Origin: Streptococcus sp. | GTDB taxonomy: Bacteria; Bacillota; Bacilli; Lactobacillales; Streptococcaceae | DNA length: 48,206 bases | Assembly: GCF_030825805.1 (NCBI RefSeq) | Contig: NZ_JAPJPF010000001.1 | Location: forward strand, 1 to 48,206 | Direction: 5' to 3' | In this document: one piece after another, positions 16,605 to 25,307 of the stretch | How positions within the stretch are numbered: position 1 is the first letter of the stretch | How the letters are laid out: each line of letters opens with the position of its first letter | The notes under the pieces: generated by a model | What the model was told of the DNA's origin: nothing | Seen by the model: the letters and a program-made list of their open reading frames with translations, nothing else | The model's database searches: none | Program-made: the position numbers and the translations under genes

Positions 16605-17339
16605 TTATTCCCGAACAAGGGCATGCACATGGCCATTTTCTATCACTTGAACACTTGCCACTTGACCATTTTGACCGACAACTATATCCAGGCTAGCTAC
16701 AGATCCATCTTGGGTGGAAATCAAGCCAGCATGGTAATGACCTTGGTCCAAGTTGTATTCATAGCTTCCAATCGTATATCCCACTGCATTGCCACCAGGA
16801 GTTTGAATGGTTACTTGTCCTCCTTGACCGATCGTTACGCCTGTATCGCGACCGTCGGTCCAACTACCTGCTGCTCCTGAATAATCCCCTGAGGCATAGC
16901 TCAAGACACCTTTATAGCGTGGGTTCTCTGTCTTAGAGGCTTGTTCTTTGGCAGTCGTGCGACCTTCTTCCAAGCTAGGACGTTTTTGTTTTTCTGGTGC
17001 TGGGTTCACTGCTGGTTTTGTTTCTTTTGAAGGAGTTGGAACCAGGCCTTGACTGACTTCTGGAACTCTTGGTGTCACTGAAGTTGATGGATTTTCTTGG
17101 CTCGCTTGTGTTTCGCTCGAAGCGATGGAAGGAGATTGTGCAACTTCTGTGCCTTGTGTGGTTTTGCTTGTGGTCTTTTTCTCTTCTTTTTTACTTGTAG
17201 AGCTTTGTTTCACTTGCACAATTTTACTAGTTGAAGATGGACTGGTTTCCTTTTTCTTTTCTGATCCACATCCGCTTAAGAGAAGAGCAGCTGTTAGAGC
17301 AAGGCTAAATAGACTAAAGAAGGTTCCTTTCATTTTCAT
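16605..17339 (-). CDS. Lipoprotein with Ser/Thr/Pro-rich linker and C-terminal beta domain
   Basis: A 244-residue lipoprotein. The signal peptide ends in the lipobox LLSGC. A long low-complexity Ser/Thr/Lys/Glu/Pro linker (about 25-130) reaches through the wall, followed by a compact C-terminal domain starting near NPRYKGVLSYASGDYSGAAG. The phrase GDYSGAAGSWTDG resembles the start of DUF6287-type lipoprotein domains, but I hold that loosely. I chose the ATG at 17339 (GAGAGG nine bases upstream) over an upstream ATG at 17363 that would put polar residues before the signal. Upstream repeats of TGTTAC/TGTAAC suggest regulation. No enzyme motif is seen. Confidence 0.75.
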   Translation of the reverse strand: MKMKGTFFSLFSLALTAALLLSGCGSEKKKETSPSSTSKIVQVKQSSTSKKEEKKTTSKTTQGTEVAQSPSIASSETQASQENPSTSVTPRVPEVSQGLVPTPSKETKPAVNPAPEKQKRPSLEEGRTTAKEQASKTENPRYKGVLSYASGDYSGAAGSWTDGRDTGVTIGQGGQVTIQTPGGNAVGYTIGSYEYNLDQGHYHAGLISTQDGSVASLDIVVGQNGQVASVQVIENGHVHALVRE

Positions 17340-17355
17340 GGCAATACCTCTCTTT

Positions 17356-17394
17356 TGTAACATTTGTTACATTTTGTAATATAATTGTAACATT
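17356..17394 (-). promoter_or_regulatory. Cluster of TGTTAC/TGTAAC repeats upstream of lipoprotein gene
   Basis: Reading the minus strand: TGTTAC-N5-TATTAC-N4-TGTAAC-N3-TGTTAC. The first pair resembles the WalR/VicR direct repeat TGTWAH-N5-TGTWAH with one mismatch; the second pair is also an inverted repeat. It directly precedes the ribosome binding site, so it would overlap the promoter or early leader. The regulator identity is speculative. Confidence 0.4.
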
Positions 17395-17451
17395 AATCTA
17401 TAGGGAAGTCAAGAGGATTTGCAAGTCTTATAAAAAATAGAAACTAGTTTC

Positions 17452-17499
17452 AAAAAAGAGTGAACAAATGGAGCCCTACTCCAAGCATTCACTCTTTTT
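17452..17499 (-). terminator. Terminator of the ctsR-clpC-ECF-DUF4430 transcription unit
   Basis: AAAAAGAGTGAA..TTCACTCTTTTT: a 12-bp stem with a 24-nt loop and T runs on both strands. It lies just beyond the DUF4430 gene stop codon and would work in both directions. Confidence 0.75.
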
Positions 17500-17500
17500 C

Positions 17501-17905
17501 TTATTGATAAACTTCTTGATAAAATTCGATGGTATCTCCATCTTGGACAGTCGTTTCTGCTGCCCCTTTTGGTGCCATCTCTCCATTGATCTTGTACATC
17601 CAATAAAGTCCCTTACTTTCGTCCTGGGCTACGCCATCGATCGAGGTGATGAGGCCACTCTTTTCCTCAATCTTGTAGTTAGCTTTCAGGACTTCCATCA
17701 GGTTGGCTTTTTCAGCAACCTTCAAGGTCTTGCTATGAGCTTCTTTCCCTTCAGGGGCGATACTGACCGTAATGGTAATTTGTTTTTCTTTCGCTACTTG
17801 TGAGCTAGAAGCTGAGCTTTCCGTAGTCGATGGTGTGCTTTGTCCGCAACTGACCAATACAAGAGCTGCTAGGACAGCAAAGAAACTATAAAGTGTTTTT
17901 TTCAT
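17501..17905 (-). CDS. DUF4430 lipoprotein (transcobalamin-like domain)
   Basis: A 134-residue lipoprotein: signal peptide with lipobox VLVSC (Cys about 20), a Ser/Thr-rich linker to about 40, then a DUF4430 domain (LMEVLKANYKIE..GLITSIDG..GLYWMYKINGE..DGDTIEFYQE). DUF4430 is related to the C-terminal domain of transcobalamin and intrinsic factor, which bind corrinoids; the specificity here is inferred. The gene overlaps the upstream ECF transporter S-component gene by 20 nt, so a surface-binding partner for that transporter is a reasonable reading. It is the last gene of the unit. Confidence 0.85.
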   Translation of the reverse strand: MKKTLYSFFAVLAALVLVSCGQSTPSTTESSASSSQVAKEKQITITVSIAPEGKEAHSKTLKVAEKANLMEVLKANYKIEEKSGLITSIDGVAQDESKGLYWMYKINGEMAPKGAAETTVQDGDTIEFYQEVYQ

Positions 17906-18374
17906 GATACAATCTCCTAAATACTACATAAAGTAGAGGGTAAAAACAGGCGGTGGAAAGGGCGTGGGCCAGGTTAAAGCTAAAGCCATTCACCAGAGCA
18001 TAGGTCCACCAAGGCATGTGGTAAAGGACCGCATAAAGACTGTCAATCACTATCCCGTAGAGAAAGGATAAGATGCCGACCACTAGAGTCTGAACTTGCA
18101 AAGACAAGTGGCGGTAAAGCCCCCGCCAAAGAGTCAAGAGGAGGCCAAAGGCCAGTATCTGAGCGAGCACCACTGGGCTCATCCCCAAGAGAAAAGCCGA
18201 GGTAAACATGGTGACCGCCATCACCAAACAGGCAAATTGCCAGTCTTCAAATAGCACCAGTAAAAAGAAAATGGCACTAATGGGTTGGACATTGGGCAAG
18301 AAGGCAAAGGCTTGTCTCAGCACCACACAGAGGGCTGCTAAGAGGGTGATTCGGGTCAAGCGTTTGAGAGGCAC
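17886..18374 (-). CDS. ECF transporter S component (vitamin-binding membrane subunit)
   Basis: A 162-residue membrane protein with about six helices (residues 7-24, 30-48, 52-70, 74-92, 98-118, 130-155), Arg-rich ends and FLPNVQPISAIFFLLVLF in the position of a substrate-binding loop. The size and pattern fit substrate-specific S components of energy-coupling-factor vitamin transporters. The start is GTG at 18374 with AGGAGGA seven bases upstream. The ATPase and T subunits are not in the window and would be supplied from elsewhere. Its co-occurrence with a DUF4430 lipoprotein suggests cobalamin or a related corrinoid. It follows clpC by 11 bp, an unusual operon partner. Confidence 0.75.
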   Translation of the reverse strand: MPLKRLTRITLLAALCVVLRQAFAFLPNVQPISAIFFLLVLFEDWQFACLVMAVTMFTSAFLLGMSPVVLAQILAFGLLLTLWRGLYRHLSLQVQTLVVGILSFLYGIVIDSLYAVLYHMPWWTYALVNGFSFNLAHALSTACFYPLLYVVFRRLYHEKNTL

Positions 18375-18385
18375 TGCATATCCTC

Positions 18386-20815
18386 CTAGTCAATCGTGAA
18401 GTTAAGCTGACCAGACTTAACACCTACCTTGAGGGTTTGCCCTTCAGCCACTTCTCCTCTCAAGAGGATCTCTGCCAAGTAGTCTTCCACCTGGGTCTGG
18501 ATGGTCCGGCGCAAAGGACGTGCTCCCATCTCTGGATCATATCCGTGAGTCGCCAGCCATTTAAGAGCAGACGCTTGGAATTTCAGAGTAATGCCTTTCT
18601 CTGCTAGAGATTGAACTAGCGGTTTCACCATAATCTTAACAATCTCATGCATTTGGTCACTGGTCAAGCTATGGAAGACTACCTTCTCATCAATCCGGTT
18701 GATAAACTCTGGTCGATAGGTCTTCTTCAACTCTTCAAAGATGCGTTTCTCCATATTGGCTTGGTCAAAGCGAATATCCTTAGCGCCAAAACCAACTGTC
18801 TTATCATCTCGTAAAGCGGTAGCTCCCAAGTTTGAGGTCATGATAATAATGGTATTGGAGAAATCTACCTTGCGTCCCTTGCTGTCGGTCAAGACACCGT
18901 CATCCAAGACTTGCAAGAGAACGTTAAAGATATCTGGATGGGCTTTTTCCACCTCATCAAACAAGAGGACTGAATAAGATTTGTTGCGGACTTTTTCCGT
19001 CAACTCGCCCCCTTCTTCATAACCAACATAACCTGGAGGGGCACCGTTGAGACGACTGGCCGCAAATTTCTCCATGTATTCACTCATATCAAAGCGGATC
19101 AAAGCGGACTCGTCATCAAAGAGGACTTCAGCCAGCGCCTTCGCCAGCTCAGTCTTCCCGACCCCAGTGGGACCGAGGAAGAGGAAGGAGCCAATTGGCC
19201 GTTTGTGAGAACGAATTCCCGACTGATTGCGACGAATCGCTCGGCTGATACTTGAGACAGCCTGATCCTGACCGATCACGCGCTTATGAAGTTCTGCTTC
19301 CAATTCAAGGTATTTCTTAGCTGCTGTTTGGGTTAGTTTCTCCACAGGAATGCCTGACAATTGACTAAGCGTCTTCAGGATATCCTCTTCCTTAACTTCT
19401 AGCTGGTAGCCTTTTGGACTAGCATCTTCTTTTAGCAACTGAGCAACTTTTTTCCACTGCCCCTTGAGCAAGGCTTGATCGGCAGCTGTCAAGTCGGACT
19501 GAAGACCGGCTTGAGGCCCCTTGTTTTGCACGGTCGCTGCCGCCTCATCCAAGAGGTCAATGGCGGAGTCAGGCAAGAGGCGGCTGGTCAAATAACGATT
19601 GGCATAGACAACAGCTGTCTCAATAGCCGCATCCGTAATATGGACACGGTGGTGACGTTCATAGGTCTTCTTGAGCCCTTGCAAAATCGCAATGCTATCT
19701 GCAACAGAGGGTTGCTCAATCAAGACTTTAGCAAAGCGGCGTGACAGAGCGGCGTCTTTTTCAATGTGTTTTTGGTATTCTTCTTGCGTAGTGGCTCCTA
19801 CGGTCCGTAGGGTCCCGCGAGCCAAGGCTGGCTTCAAGATATTGGCCGCATCCAAGGTGGAGTCAATCCCAGAGCCAGAGCCCATAATGGTATGGAGCTC
19901 ATCAATGAAGAGGATGACATGGCCATCTTCTTCGATATCATTGATGATGTTGTTCATCCGCTCTTCAAAATCTCCACGGAACCGCGTCCCTGCGACAACA
20001 TTCATCAAGTCCAACTCTAAGACCCGCATCTTAGCCAGCTCCGTCGGGACATCTCCGCTGGCAATCCGTTGAGCCAAGCCCAAGGCTAGAGCGGTCTTTC
20101 CGACACCGGCATCCCCGACAAGGACTGGGTTATTTTTCGTTTTGCGGCTCAAAATCTGAATCATCCGCGAGATTTCTTGACCCCGGCCAATCACCGGTTC
20201 CAAACTGCCATTGCGAGCCATTTCTGTCAGATCTCGGGTGTAGTCTTCCAAACCACCGCTGGTAGAGGCTGGCATGCCCATCATATTTCCCATGGTTTGA
20301 CGATTGGGTTGCTGGGCCCGATAGAGCGAACGGATAGCTTTCACAGCTTCCTTGTCCCAACCTGCTCGTTGTTCCAAGCTCTTGCGAAGCTCGACGATTT
20401 TAATGCCCTCTTCCTGATCATCATAGCGGAAGCCGACATACTCCAATACTTGAGAAGCCAAGGTTCCCCGTTCTAATAGAAGTGCCAATAGGACATGCTC
20501 TGTTCCAAGACTTTTGGCATGGACTGCCTGGGCAATCTCTTGGGAACGTTTCATGATTTCTTCGACACGGAAAGAAAAAGGAAATACCTCATAGCGGCCA
20601 TCCCGTTGGTAGACTTGACCCGTAATGTGCTCCGCCGCATCTTGAAAATCATCAATCTGCATAGGATAGTCACTTAAGACGGAACCAGCTACACTATAAG
20701 GATTATTGGCTAGGGCTACTAGGATATGCCAGGTATCTAGCGTTTGAGACTCAAAATGACCCGCTAAGATTTGAGCGGCTTCAATCGTTTCTAATAGGGC
20801 TTTTGAATAGTTCAT
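18386..20815 (-). CDS. clpC: ATP-dependent Clp protease ATPase subunit ClpC
   Basis: A Hsp100 unfoldase that feeds substrates to ClpP and works with adaptor proteins. The 809-residue product starts at the ATG at 20815, giving MNYSKALLETIEAA, the expected N-terminus. The N domain lies at about 1-140. The first AAA module has GDAGVGKTAL near 237 and VILFIDELH near 305. The coiled middle part is followed by a second AAA module with GPTGVGKTEL near 545. A hinge with PTSTGGLEDYTRDL near 190 fits ClpC. The start lies seven bases beyond the ctsR stop codon. No strong ribosome binding site exists, so translation is probably coupled to ctsR. Confidence 0.97.
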   Translation of the reverse strand: MNYSKALLETIEAAQILAGHFESQTLDTWHILVALANNPYSVAGSVLSDYPMQIDDFQDAAEHITGQVYQRDGRYEVFPFSFRVEEIMKRSQEIAQAVHAKSLGTEHVLLALLLERGTLASQVLEYVGFRYDDQEEGIKIVELRKSLEQRAGWDKEAVKAIRSLYRAQQPNRQTMGNMMGMPASTSGGLEDYTRDLTEMARNGSLEPVIGRGQEISRMIQILSRKTKNNPVLVGDAGVGKTALALGLAQRIASGDVPTELAKMRVLELDLMNVVAGTRFRGDFEERMNNIINDIEEDGHVILFIDELHTIMGSGSGIDSTLDAANILKPALARGTLRTVGATTQEEYQKHIEKDAALSRRFAKVLIEQPSVADSIAILQGLKKTYERHHRVHITDAAIETAVVYANRYLTSRLLPDSAIDLLDEAAATVQNKGPQAGLQSDLTAADQALLKGQWKKVAQLLKEDASPKGYQLEVKEEDILKTLSQLSGIPVEKLTQTAAKKYLELEAELHKRVIGQDQAVSSISRAIRRNQSGIRSHKRPIGSFLFLGPTGVGKTELAKALAEVLFDDESALIRFDMSEYMEKFAASRLNGAPPGYVGYEEGGELTEKVRNKSYSVLLFDEVEKAHPDIFNVLLQVLDDGVLTDSKGRKVDFSNTIIIMTSNLGATALRDDKTVGFGAKDIRFDQANMEKRIFEELKKTYRPEFINRIDEKVVFHSLTSDQMHEIVKIMVKPLVQSLAEKGITLKFQASALKWLATHGYDPEMGARPLRRTIQTQVEDYLAEILLRGEVAEGQTLKVGVKSGQLNFTID

Positions 20816-20822
20816 AAGGAGA

Positions 20823-21281
20823 TTACATTCCCTTTCTATCGACTTGTTGGATAATTTTTCGTAGGATATTGGCTCGTAAGCGATGGGCTTCACTGCCCAG
20901 AACCTCGTCTGTCGTCATCACTGACAAAAGCTCTGCCTCTCTCTTTGTAAGGAGTTTTTCTTCAAATAGCATTTGAAGGATATCGCCAAAAACAGTCTGA
21001 CTGATTTGTTCTCCGATGCTTGCGCCAAGCTCTTTTAGCATCTGGTGTTGGTCTGAAAATTGGACCTTGCCAATCCGGATATAACCGCCACCTCCACGCT
21101 TGCTCTCTACGATATAGCCTCGACTTTCGGTGAAGCGGGTCTTGATCACATAATTGATTTGACTAGGAACAACTTGGAAGACATCCGCTAATTCGCTTCT
21201 CTTGAGCTCTGCGATGCCTGCTTGAGCCAGTAGCGACTTGATATAGGCCTCAATGCTATCTGATGTATTTTTACTTGCCAT
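20823..21281 (-). CDS. ctsR: CtsR repressor of class III heat-shock genes
   Basis: A winged helix-turn-helix repressor controlling clp genes. The 152-residue product from the ATG at 21281 (AAAGGAG six bases upstream) matches CtsR length; an ATG eight codons earlier is less well placed. DNA-binding features are ELKRSELADVFQVVPSQINYVIKTRF (about residues 22-48, shown split: ELKRSELADV and PSQINYVIKTRF) and the glycine-rich wing RGGGGYIRI near 60. It is the first gene in the unit with clpC. CtsR-box-like sequences lie upstream at 21333-21349 and about 21358-21374, which points to autoregulation. Confidence 0.97.
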   Translation of the reverse strand: MASKNTSDSIEAYIKSLLAQAGIAELKRSELADVFQVVPSQINYVIKTRFTESRGYIVESKRGGGGYIRIGKVQFSDQHQMLKELGASIGEQISQTVFGDILQMLFEEKLLTKREAELLSVMTTDEVLGSEAHRLRANILRKIIQQVDRKGM

Positions 21282-21332
21282 GATGCTCCTTTCTAACCTT
21301 TTCATTCTAGATAAGCTCTCTGCTTTTCAGAG

Positions 21333-21389
21333 GATCAAAAATGGTCTCACCATCCATGATGTCATTATTGACCTTATCTGACTATTATA
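21333..21389 (-). promoter_or_regulatory. ctsR promoter region with CtsR-box-like repeats
   Basis: The -10 box TATAAT lies at 21384-21389 (minus strand). Just downstream, GGTCAATAATGACAT (ends at 21373) is a partial CtsR heptad repeat. On the plus strand GATCAAA-AAT-GGTCTCA (21333-21349) fits the consensus GGTCAAA-NAN-GGTCAAA with one mismatch per half and could be a second site. Their placement downstream of the -10 box suits repression. The -35 hexamer is weak. Confidence 0.55.
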
Positions 21390-21470
21390 CAATTTTTACG
21401 CCTGTAAATAAAGCAAAGACTACGTCGTGATAGAATCTGAAGACCCCTTGTTGGTAGCCAGAAGGAGGCC

Positions 21471-21501
21471 AAAAAAGAGGGTAGCTATTGCTAACCTCTT
21501 G
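21471..21501 (-). terminator. Terminator of the fucosidase gene
   Basis: AAGAGG-T-TAGC-AATA-GCTA-C-CCTCTT with six T on the minus strand, 12 bp past the stop codon of 21513-25202. Confidence 0.8.
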
Positions 21502-21512
21502 TAGAAGGGACT

Positions 21513-24500
21513 TTAGGATTTCCGACGAGCGTATTTCACTCTTCCGCCTAGGAAGCCTAAGCCGAGTAGTCCGATCCAAGCTAAGAAACTTGCCTTCTCT
21601 GATCCTGTCTGTGGCAGTTTTTCTTGGGACTGCACAGGGTCCGGAGTTACTGCTTCTACCACAGGAGAAGGAGGAGTCTCTTTCGAAGCCGTCGGTTTCA
21701 GAATTGGAGCAATTCCACTTTCTTTTTTGTCTTCTGGAGGAAGGAGCGGTTTCGTTTCTTGTGAGTCTTCACTTGGTTTTGTTGGTAGCGGCACTTCGGG
21801 AATAACAGGATCTTCTTCCACTTCCTTCGTCCCGACTTCCGTAATCTGGTCCTGGGCTTCCACTTCGACAAAGGCATCGACTTCTGTCCGAATTTCTTTG
21901 CCTCCTTCTTGTCGAACCTCGATCAATTTCAACCGGCGTCCGACCTTCCCTGCTTGAAGGATTCGGCTTTCGCCCTTGGCCAAGTCCTTGTTCTCACGCG
22001 TTTGACTCTCAAATGGAATCTCCTCAGCTTCGATGAGAAGTTCTGGCTTTTCAAGAATCAAATCCCGAACACCTTGATCTGGGCGTGTCTGCGTCAGGGG
22101 TTCATAATTGTGAGCATCTTCTAAGATAGTTTCAAGGGCTTCGACTTGATTAGCAGCAGCAACCAAATCTGGTTGCTCTTGATCCAACAACTGAGTCAAG
22201 TCCGTCAATTGTCCTTGAACCGTCGGTTTGAGGTCTGCTTTCAAACGATCGAGAGAAGTAGCCTTGATCTTTTCTACTCCTTCTCTGATGATCTGTTGCA
22301 ACTCTTCTTGACTGAGCAGCTGACTATCTTTCCCTGAGAGGACAAATCGGTCCACCTGGATAGCTCTGGACGACTGAGGATCATTGAGGGCTGGATCCAG
22401 ATGCAGGCGTAGCTGGTGGTAGCCTTTTGCTAGACCTTGTAGATTGACCAAACTCTGGTCGAGCTTGCGTTGATCTCCGTAGCCACTGAAATAATGATCG
22501 CCTTCGATCTCATAATCATGGCCCCGACCTTCTTCAAAGGCTATTTCTTTTCCATCCAGAGTGACGCTGTAGAGACCATGACTTGGGTCGACCACTCCTC
22601 GAACCTCCACACCGGTGCCCTTAAAGGTAATGGTCATGTCAATGTGTTTCTTGCCTTCCTCATCGGTCACTTGGTTAAAACTGGACCAAGATTCTGTGCC
22701 ATTTGAGAAGTTTGGATTGTCTGTCTCGTGGTGCCAACCCTCACTGTAATGCAGTTTTGGATCTTGGTCATCCACTTCCTTGCGATTTTCTGGCAACTGG
22801 TCCTCGTTCATCACTTGGACTGTCAGTTCTGGAATAAAACCAACCAGACTTCCTTGATCCGGATGCAACAATTTGACCTTAAAGTCATAGACATCGGTCG
22901 CTTTTCCTGCAAAATCAAGGGTTGGAACTTGGACTGTTTTTTCTGTCTCTCCATCTGCGAACTCAAGGGTGACGTTAGTATCTTTGTAGACCTTGCCATG
23001 AACCCCTGTTCCTGGTTCTGTGATCAATTTAAGACTGGCACTTCCTTTAGAGCCACCTTTTCTCTTGACGACGACTTGCGCTGGGTCGCCTTTCTTAACA
23101 GCTAGGGTTGGCTGAGCAAATTCAAAGAGACCCTTTTCTTGGTTATTGAGGGCATAAATCCCTTCCGTTGCGATCGCATCTCCCTTGCTATTGACCAAGG
23201 TCAAGGTGTGGGATCCTGCTGCCAAGTCCGGTGTTTCATAGACCTTTTGGCTGCGTTTGCGGTTTGGGCTTTGGGTATTGACCGTCGCTAGCTTTTGGCC
23301 ATCGACATAGACATCCATTTCCCCATGACCAGGATCCACGGTTGCGACGACATAGGCCTTGGTGCCTTCAAACTGATAGGTCACCGAAGCTCCTTTTTCC
23401 TTGGTCCACATAGAAGTGCCTCGGACGCCTTCTCCCTCTTCATTCCATTGGCCATTGGCCCGCTCAGCTGTCCGGTCAGAATGATAAGTCAAACCAAGCG
23501 GATAGCCATCGGTTTCTTCAATGCTGGCTGGCGTCTTATAGACAGATACTCCGTTCAAGATTGGAGTGGCTTGGGCATCGGTGATGGACACCCGGATATA
23601 GCGACTATCAACTGGTTGTCCCTTGATCAAACGGCGGTATCCTACGGTTGAACCAGCTCCAAAAGGAAGCCATTGGCCATTCACAGCCACATCGATGGTG
23701 AAGCCAGAAATCCGTTGGCCTTTCTCGATGGTTTCCTTGAGCTCGACCACATCAAAGTGTTGCTCTTTTCCAAGATCGAGGACAAAAGAGCCGGTCTTGG
23801 CATCATCTGCAGGTGCCCAACTGGTCTTTTCATCCCCATCTGTCAAATGGCTGGCTGAATAATGAGCATTGCGCCGTGTCGAGTCAGCTTCGACCAAAGC
23901 TCCTGCCGCATAGTCCACACTGTAGAGTTGGTCCAAAGTCTGGCGGAATTCTTTCAAGCGGGCTACATCGGCATCCGCAAATTTCCCATCTTGATTGGGT
24001 GGAATATTGAGCAAAAGCGGGGTTCCACGGCCGACCGATTTGAAGTAAATGTCCATCAATTCGCGCAAGGACTTAGGCTCTTGCTTGTCATGGTAGAACC
24101 AGCCGGAGCGAATAGAAACATCCGCTTCTCCCACTGAGTATTGCTTCCCTTCCGGATCCCCGTGATTGAGATAGCTATTGGATGGATTGTTGCGGATCTT
24201 ATCTGGATTGACCTTATGCCAAACTGGATCTCCAGCAATTCCCTTTTCATTTCCAATCCAACGAACATTGGTCGGCTCAGCTGAGAAGATGGCAATATCC
24301 CCTTGGGCCTTACGAATAGCATCAAACCACTTGTCGAAGGTATAGGTGACTTTTTGAGCCCCATCGCCACGCGCTCCATCCATCCAGACTTCTACGAACT
24401 TGCCCTTGTTTCCATATTTTGGATCTTCAAGGATTTCTTTGAGCTGGTTGAGATAGTATTCGTTGTATTGGTCCTCTGTATCCACATGGTAGAGTGGGCT

Positions 24501-25202
24501 GTGAGCATCCCAAGGCGAGAGGTAGACCCCCATATCCATGTCATACTTGCTGGCAGAAGCAGAAACCTCGGCTAGGATATCGCCTTTCCCTTCCTTCCAA
24601 CCGCTTTTAGCAATGGTATGGTCGGTGTATTTGGATGGGTACAAGAGGAAGCCATCGTGGTGCTTGACGACCATGATGGTTCGTTTGAAGCCCGCGTCTT
24701 TCAGGGTTTTGATCCACTGATCGGTATCCAGATTCTCTGGATAGAAATAATAAGGGTCTTCTTGCCCATCTCCCCACTCACGATCGTAGTAAGTATTCAT
24801 CCCAAAGTGGATGAAAGCTGCTAGTTCTTCGCGGTGGTATTGCATCTGAGCCTTGCTTGGAAGTGGTCCATAATTAGCAATCTCAGGCTCCTCATCTAGA
24901 GAAGTGGCTGGTTGGCTTGCTTCTGTCCCTTGGCTAACTGCACGATTTTCTTTCTCACTAATAGCTGATGAGGACTGTTCAGATTCTTCTTGGTGCTCGT
25001 TCACAGTTTTCTCCTCCTTTCCTTGATCCCCTGCATTGCTCGTTTCAACCCGTTCTTCACGCGGTTCACTATTCTCAGCTTGCTCCTCTGCGTAACTGGT
25101 AGTCACTCCTAAAAAACAAGTCACTACGACTACCGAGCAGACGCCTACTGAGAGTTTACGAATGCCAAATCGATTTCTCTTATCAACTAATCTTTTTCCC
25201 AT
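21513..25202 (-). CDS. Cell-wall-anchored alpha-L-fucosidase (GH29)
   Basis: The 1229-residue surface protein starts at the ATG at 25202 (AAAGGAATGG upstream), giving a YSIRK-type signal (FGIRKLSVGVCSVVVVTC) followed by an acidic linker to about 115. The GH29 domain (about 118-450) has FIHFGMNTYYDREWG, VVKHHDGFLLYPSKYTD and EVWMDGARG, whose Asp is the expected nucleophile. At least one F5/8-type C domain follows (about 460-590). Further beta domains, a helical stretch (about 985-1060) and a G5-like domain (ending ITEVGTKEV) come next. The anchor is LPQTG, a hydrophobic helix and basic tail for sortase A. It would cleave terminal fucose from host glycans. It lies 105 bp downstream of bgaA. Confidence 0.92.
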   Translation of the reverse strand: MGKRLVDKRNRFGIRKLSVGVCSVVVVTCFLGVTTSYAEEQAENSEPREERVETSNAGDQGKEEKTVNEHQEESEQSSSAISEKENRAVSQGTEASQPATSLDEEPEIANYGPLPSKAQMQYHREELAAFIHFGMNTYYDREWGDGQEDPYYFYPENLDTDQWIKTLKDAGFKRTIMVVKHHDGFLLYPSKYTDHTIAKSGWKEGKGDILAEVSASASKYDMDMGVYLSPWDAHSPLYHVDTEDQYNEYYLNQLKEILEDPKYGNKGKFVEVWMDGARGDGAQKVTYTFDKWFDAIRKAQGDIAIFSAEPTNVRWIGNEKGIAGDPVWHKVNPDKIRNNPSNSYLNHGDPEGKQYSVGEADVSIRSGWFYHDKQEPKSLRELMDIYFKSVGRGTPLLLNIPPNQDGKFADADVARLKEFRQTLDQLYSVDYAAGALVEADSTRRNAHYSASHLTDGDEKTSWAPADDAKTGSFVLDLGKEQHFDVVELKETIEKGQRISGFTIDVAVNGQWLPFGAGSTVGYRRLIKGQPVDSRYIRVSITDAQATPILNGVSVYKTPASIEETDGYPLGLTYHSDRTAERANGQWNEEGEGVRGTSMWTKEKGASVTYQFEGTKAYVVATVDPGHGEMDVYVDGQKLATVNTQSPNRKRSQKVYETPDLAAGSHTLTLVNSKGDAIATEGIYALNNQEKGLFEFAQPTLAVKKGDPAQVVVKRKGGSKGSASLKLITEPGTGVHGKVYKDTNVTLEFADGETEKTVQVPTLDFAGKATDVYDFKVKLLHPDQGSLVGFIPELTVQVMNEDQLPENRKEVDDQDPKLHYSEGWHHETDNPNFSNGTESWSSFNQVTDEEGKKHIDMTITFKGTGVEVRGVVDPSHGLYSVTLDGKEIAFEEGRGHDYEIEGDHYFSGYGDQRKLDQSLVNLQGLAKGYHQLRLHLDPALNDPQSSRAIQVDRFVLSGKDSQLLSQEELQQIIREGVEKIKATSLDRLKADLKPTVQGQLTDLTQLLDQEQPDLVAAANQVEALETILEDAHNYEPLTQTRPDQGVRDLILEKPELLIEAEEIPFESQTRENKDLAKGESRILQAGKVGRRLKLIEVRQEGGKEIRTEVDAFVEVEAQDQITEVGTKEVEEDPVIPEVPLPTKPSEDSQETKPLLPPEDKKESGIAPILKPTASKETPPSPVVEAVTPDPVQSQEKLPQTGSEKASFLAWIGLLGLGFLGGRVKYARRKS

Positions 25203-25223
25203 ATTCCATTCCTTTATGTCATC

Positions 25224-25267
25224 AGGTAAAGAGGGTGGAGACTTTCCCCATCCTCTTTCTGTTACCT
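25224..25267 (-). promoter_or_regulatory. Long intergenic hairpin between bgaA and the fucosidase gene
   Basis: AGGTAA-AGAGG-TGG..CC-CCCTCTTTACCT pairs over about 16 bp, but no T run follows in the minus-strand direction. It is therefore more likely a processing or mRNA-stabilising structure in a bgaA-fucosidase transcript than a full terminator. Confidence 0.45.
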
Positions 25268-25307
25268 GTGAACTTTTCACCGTATAGTTGCTGGCTTATC
25301 CAGCTTT

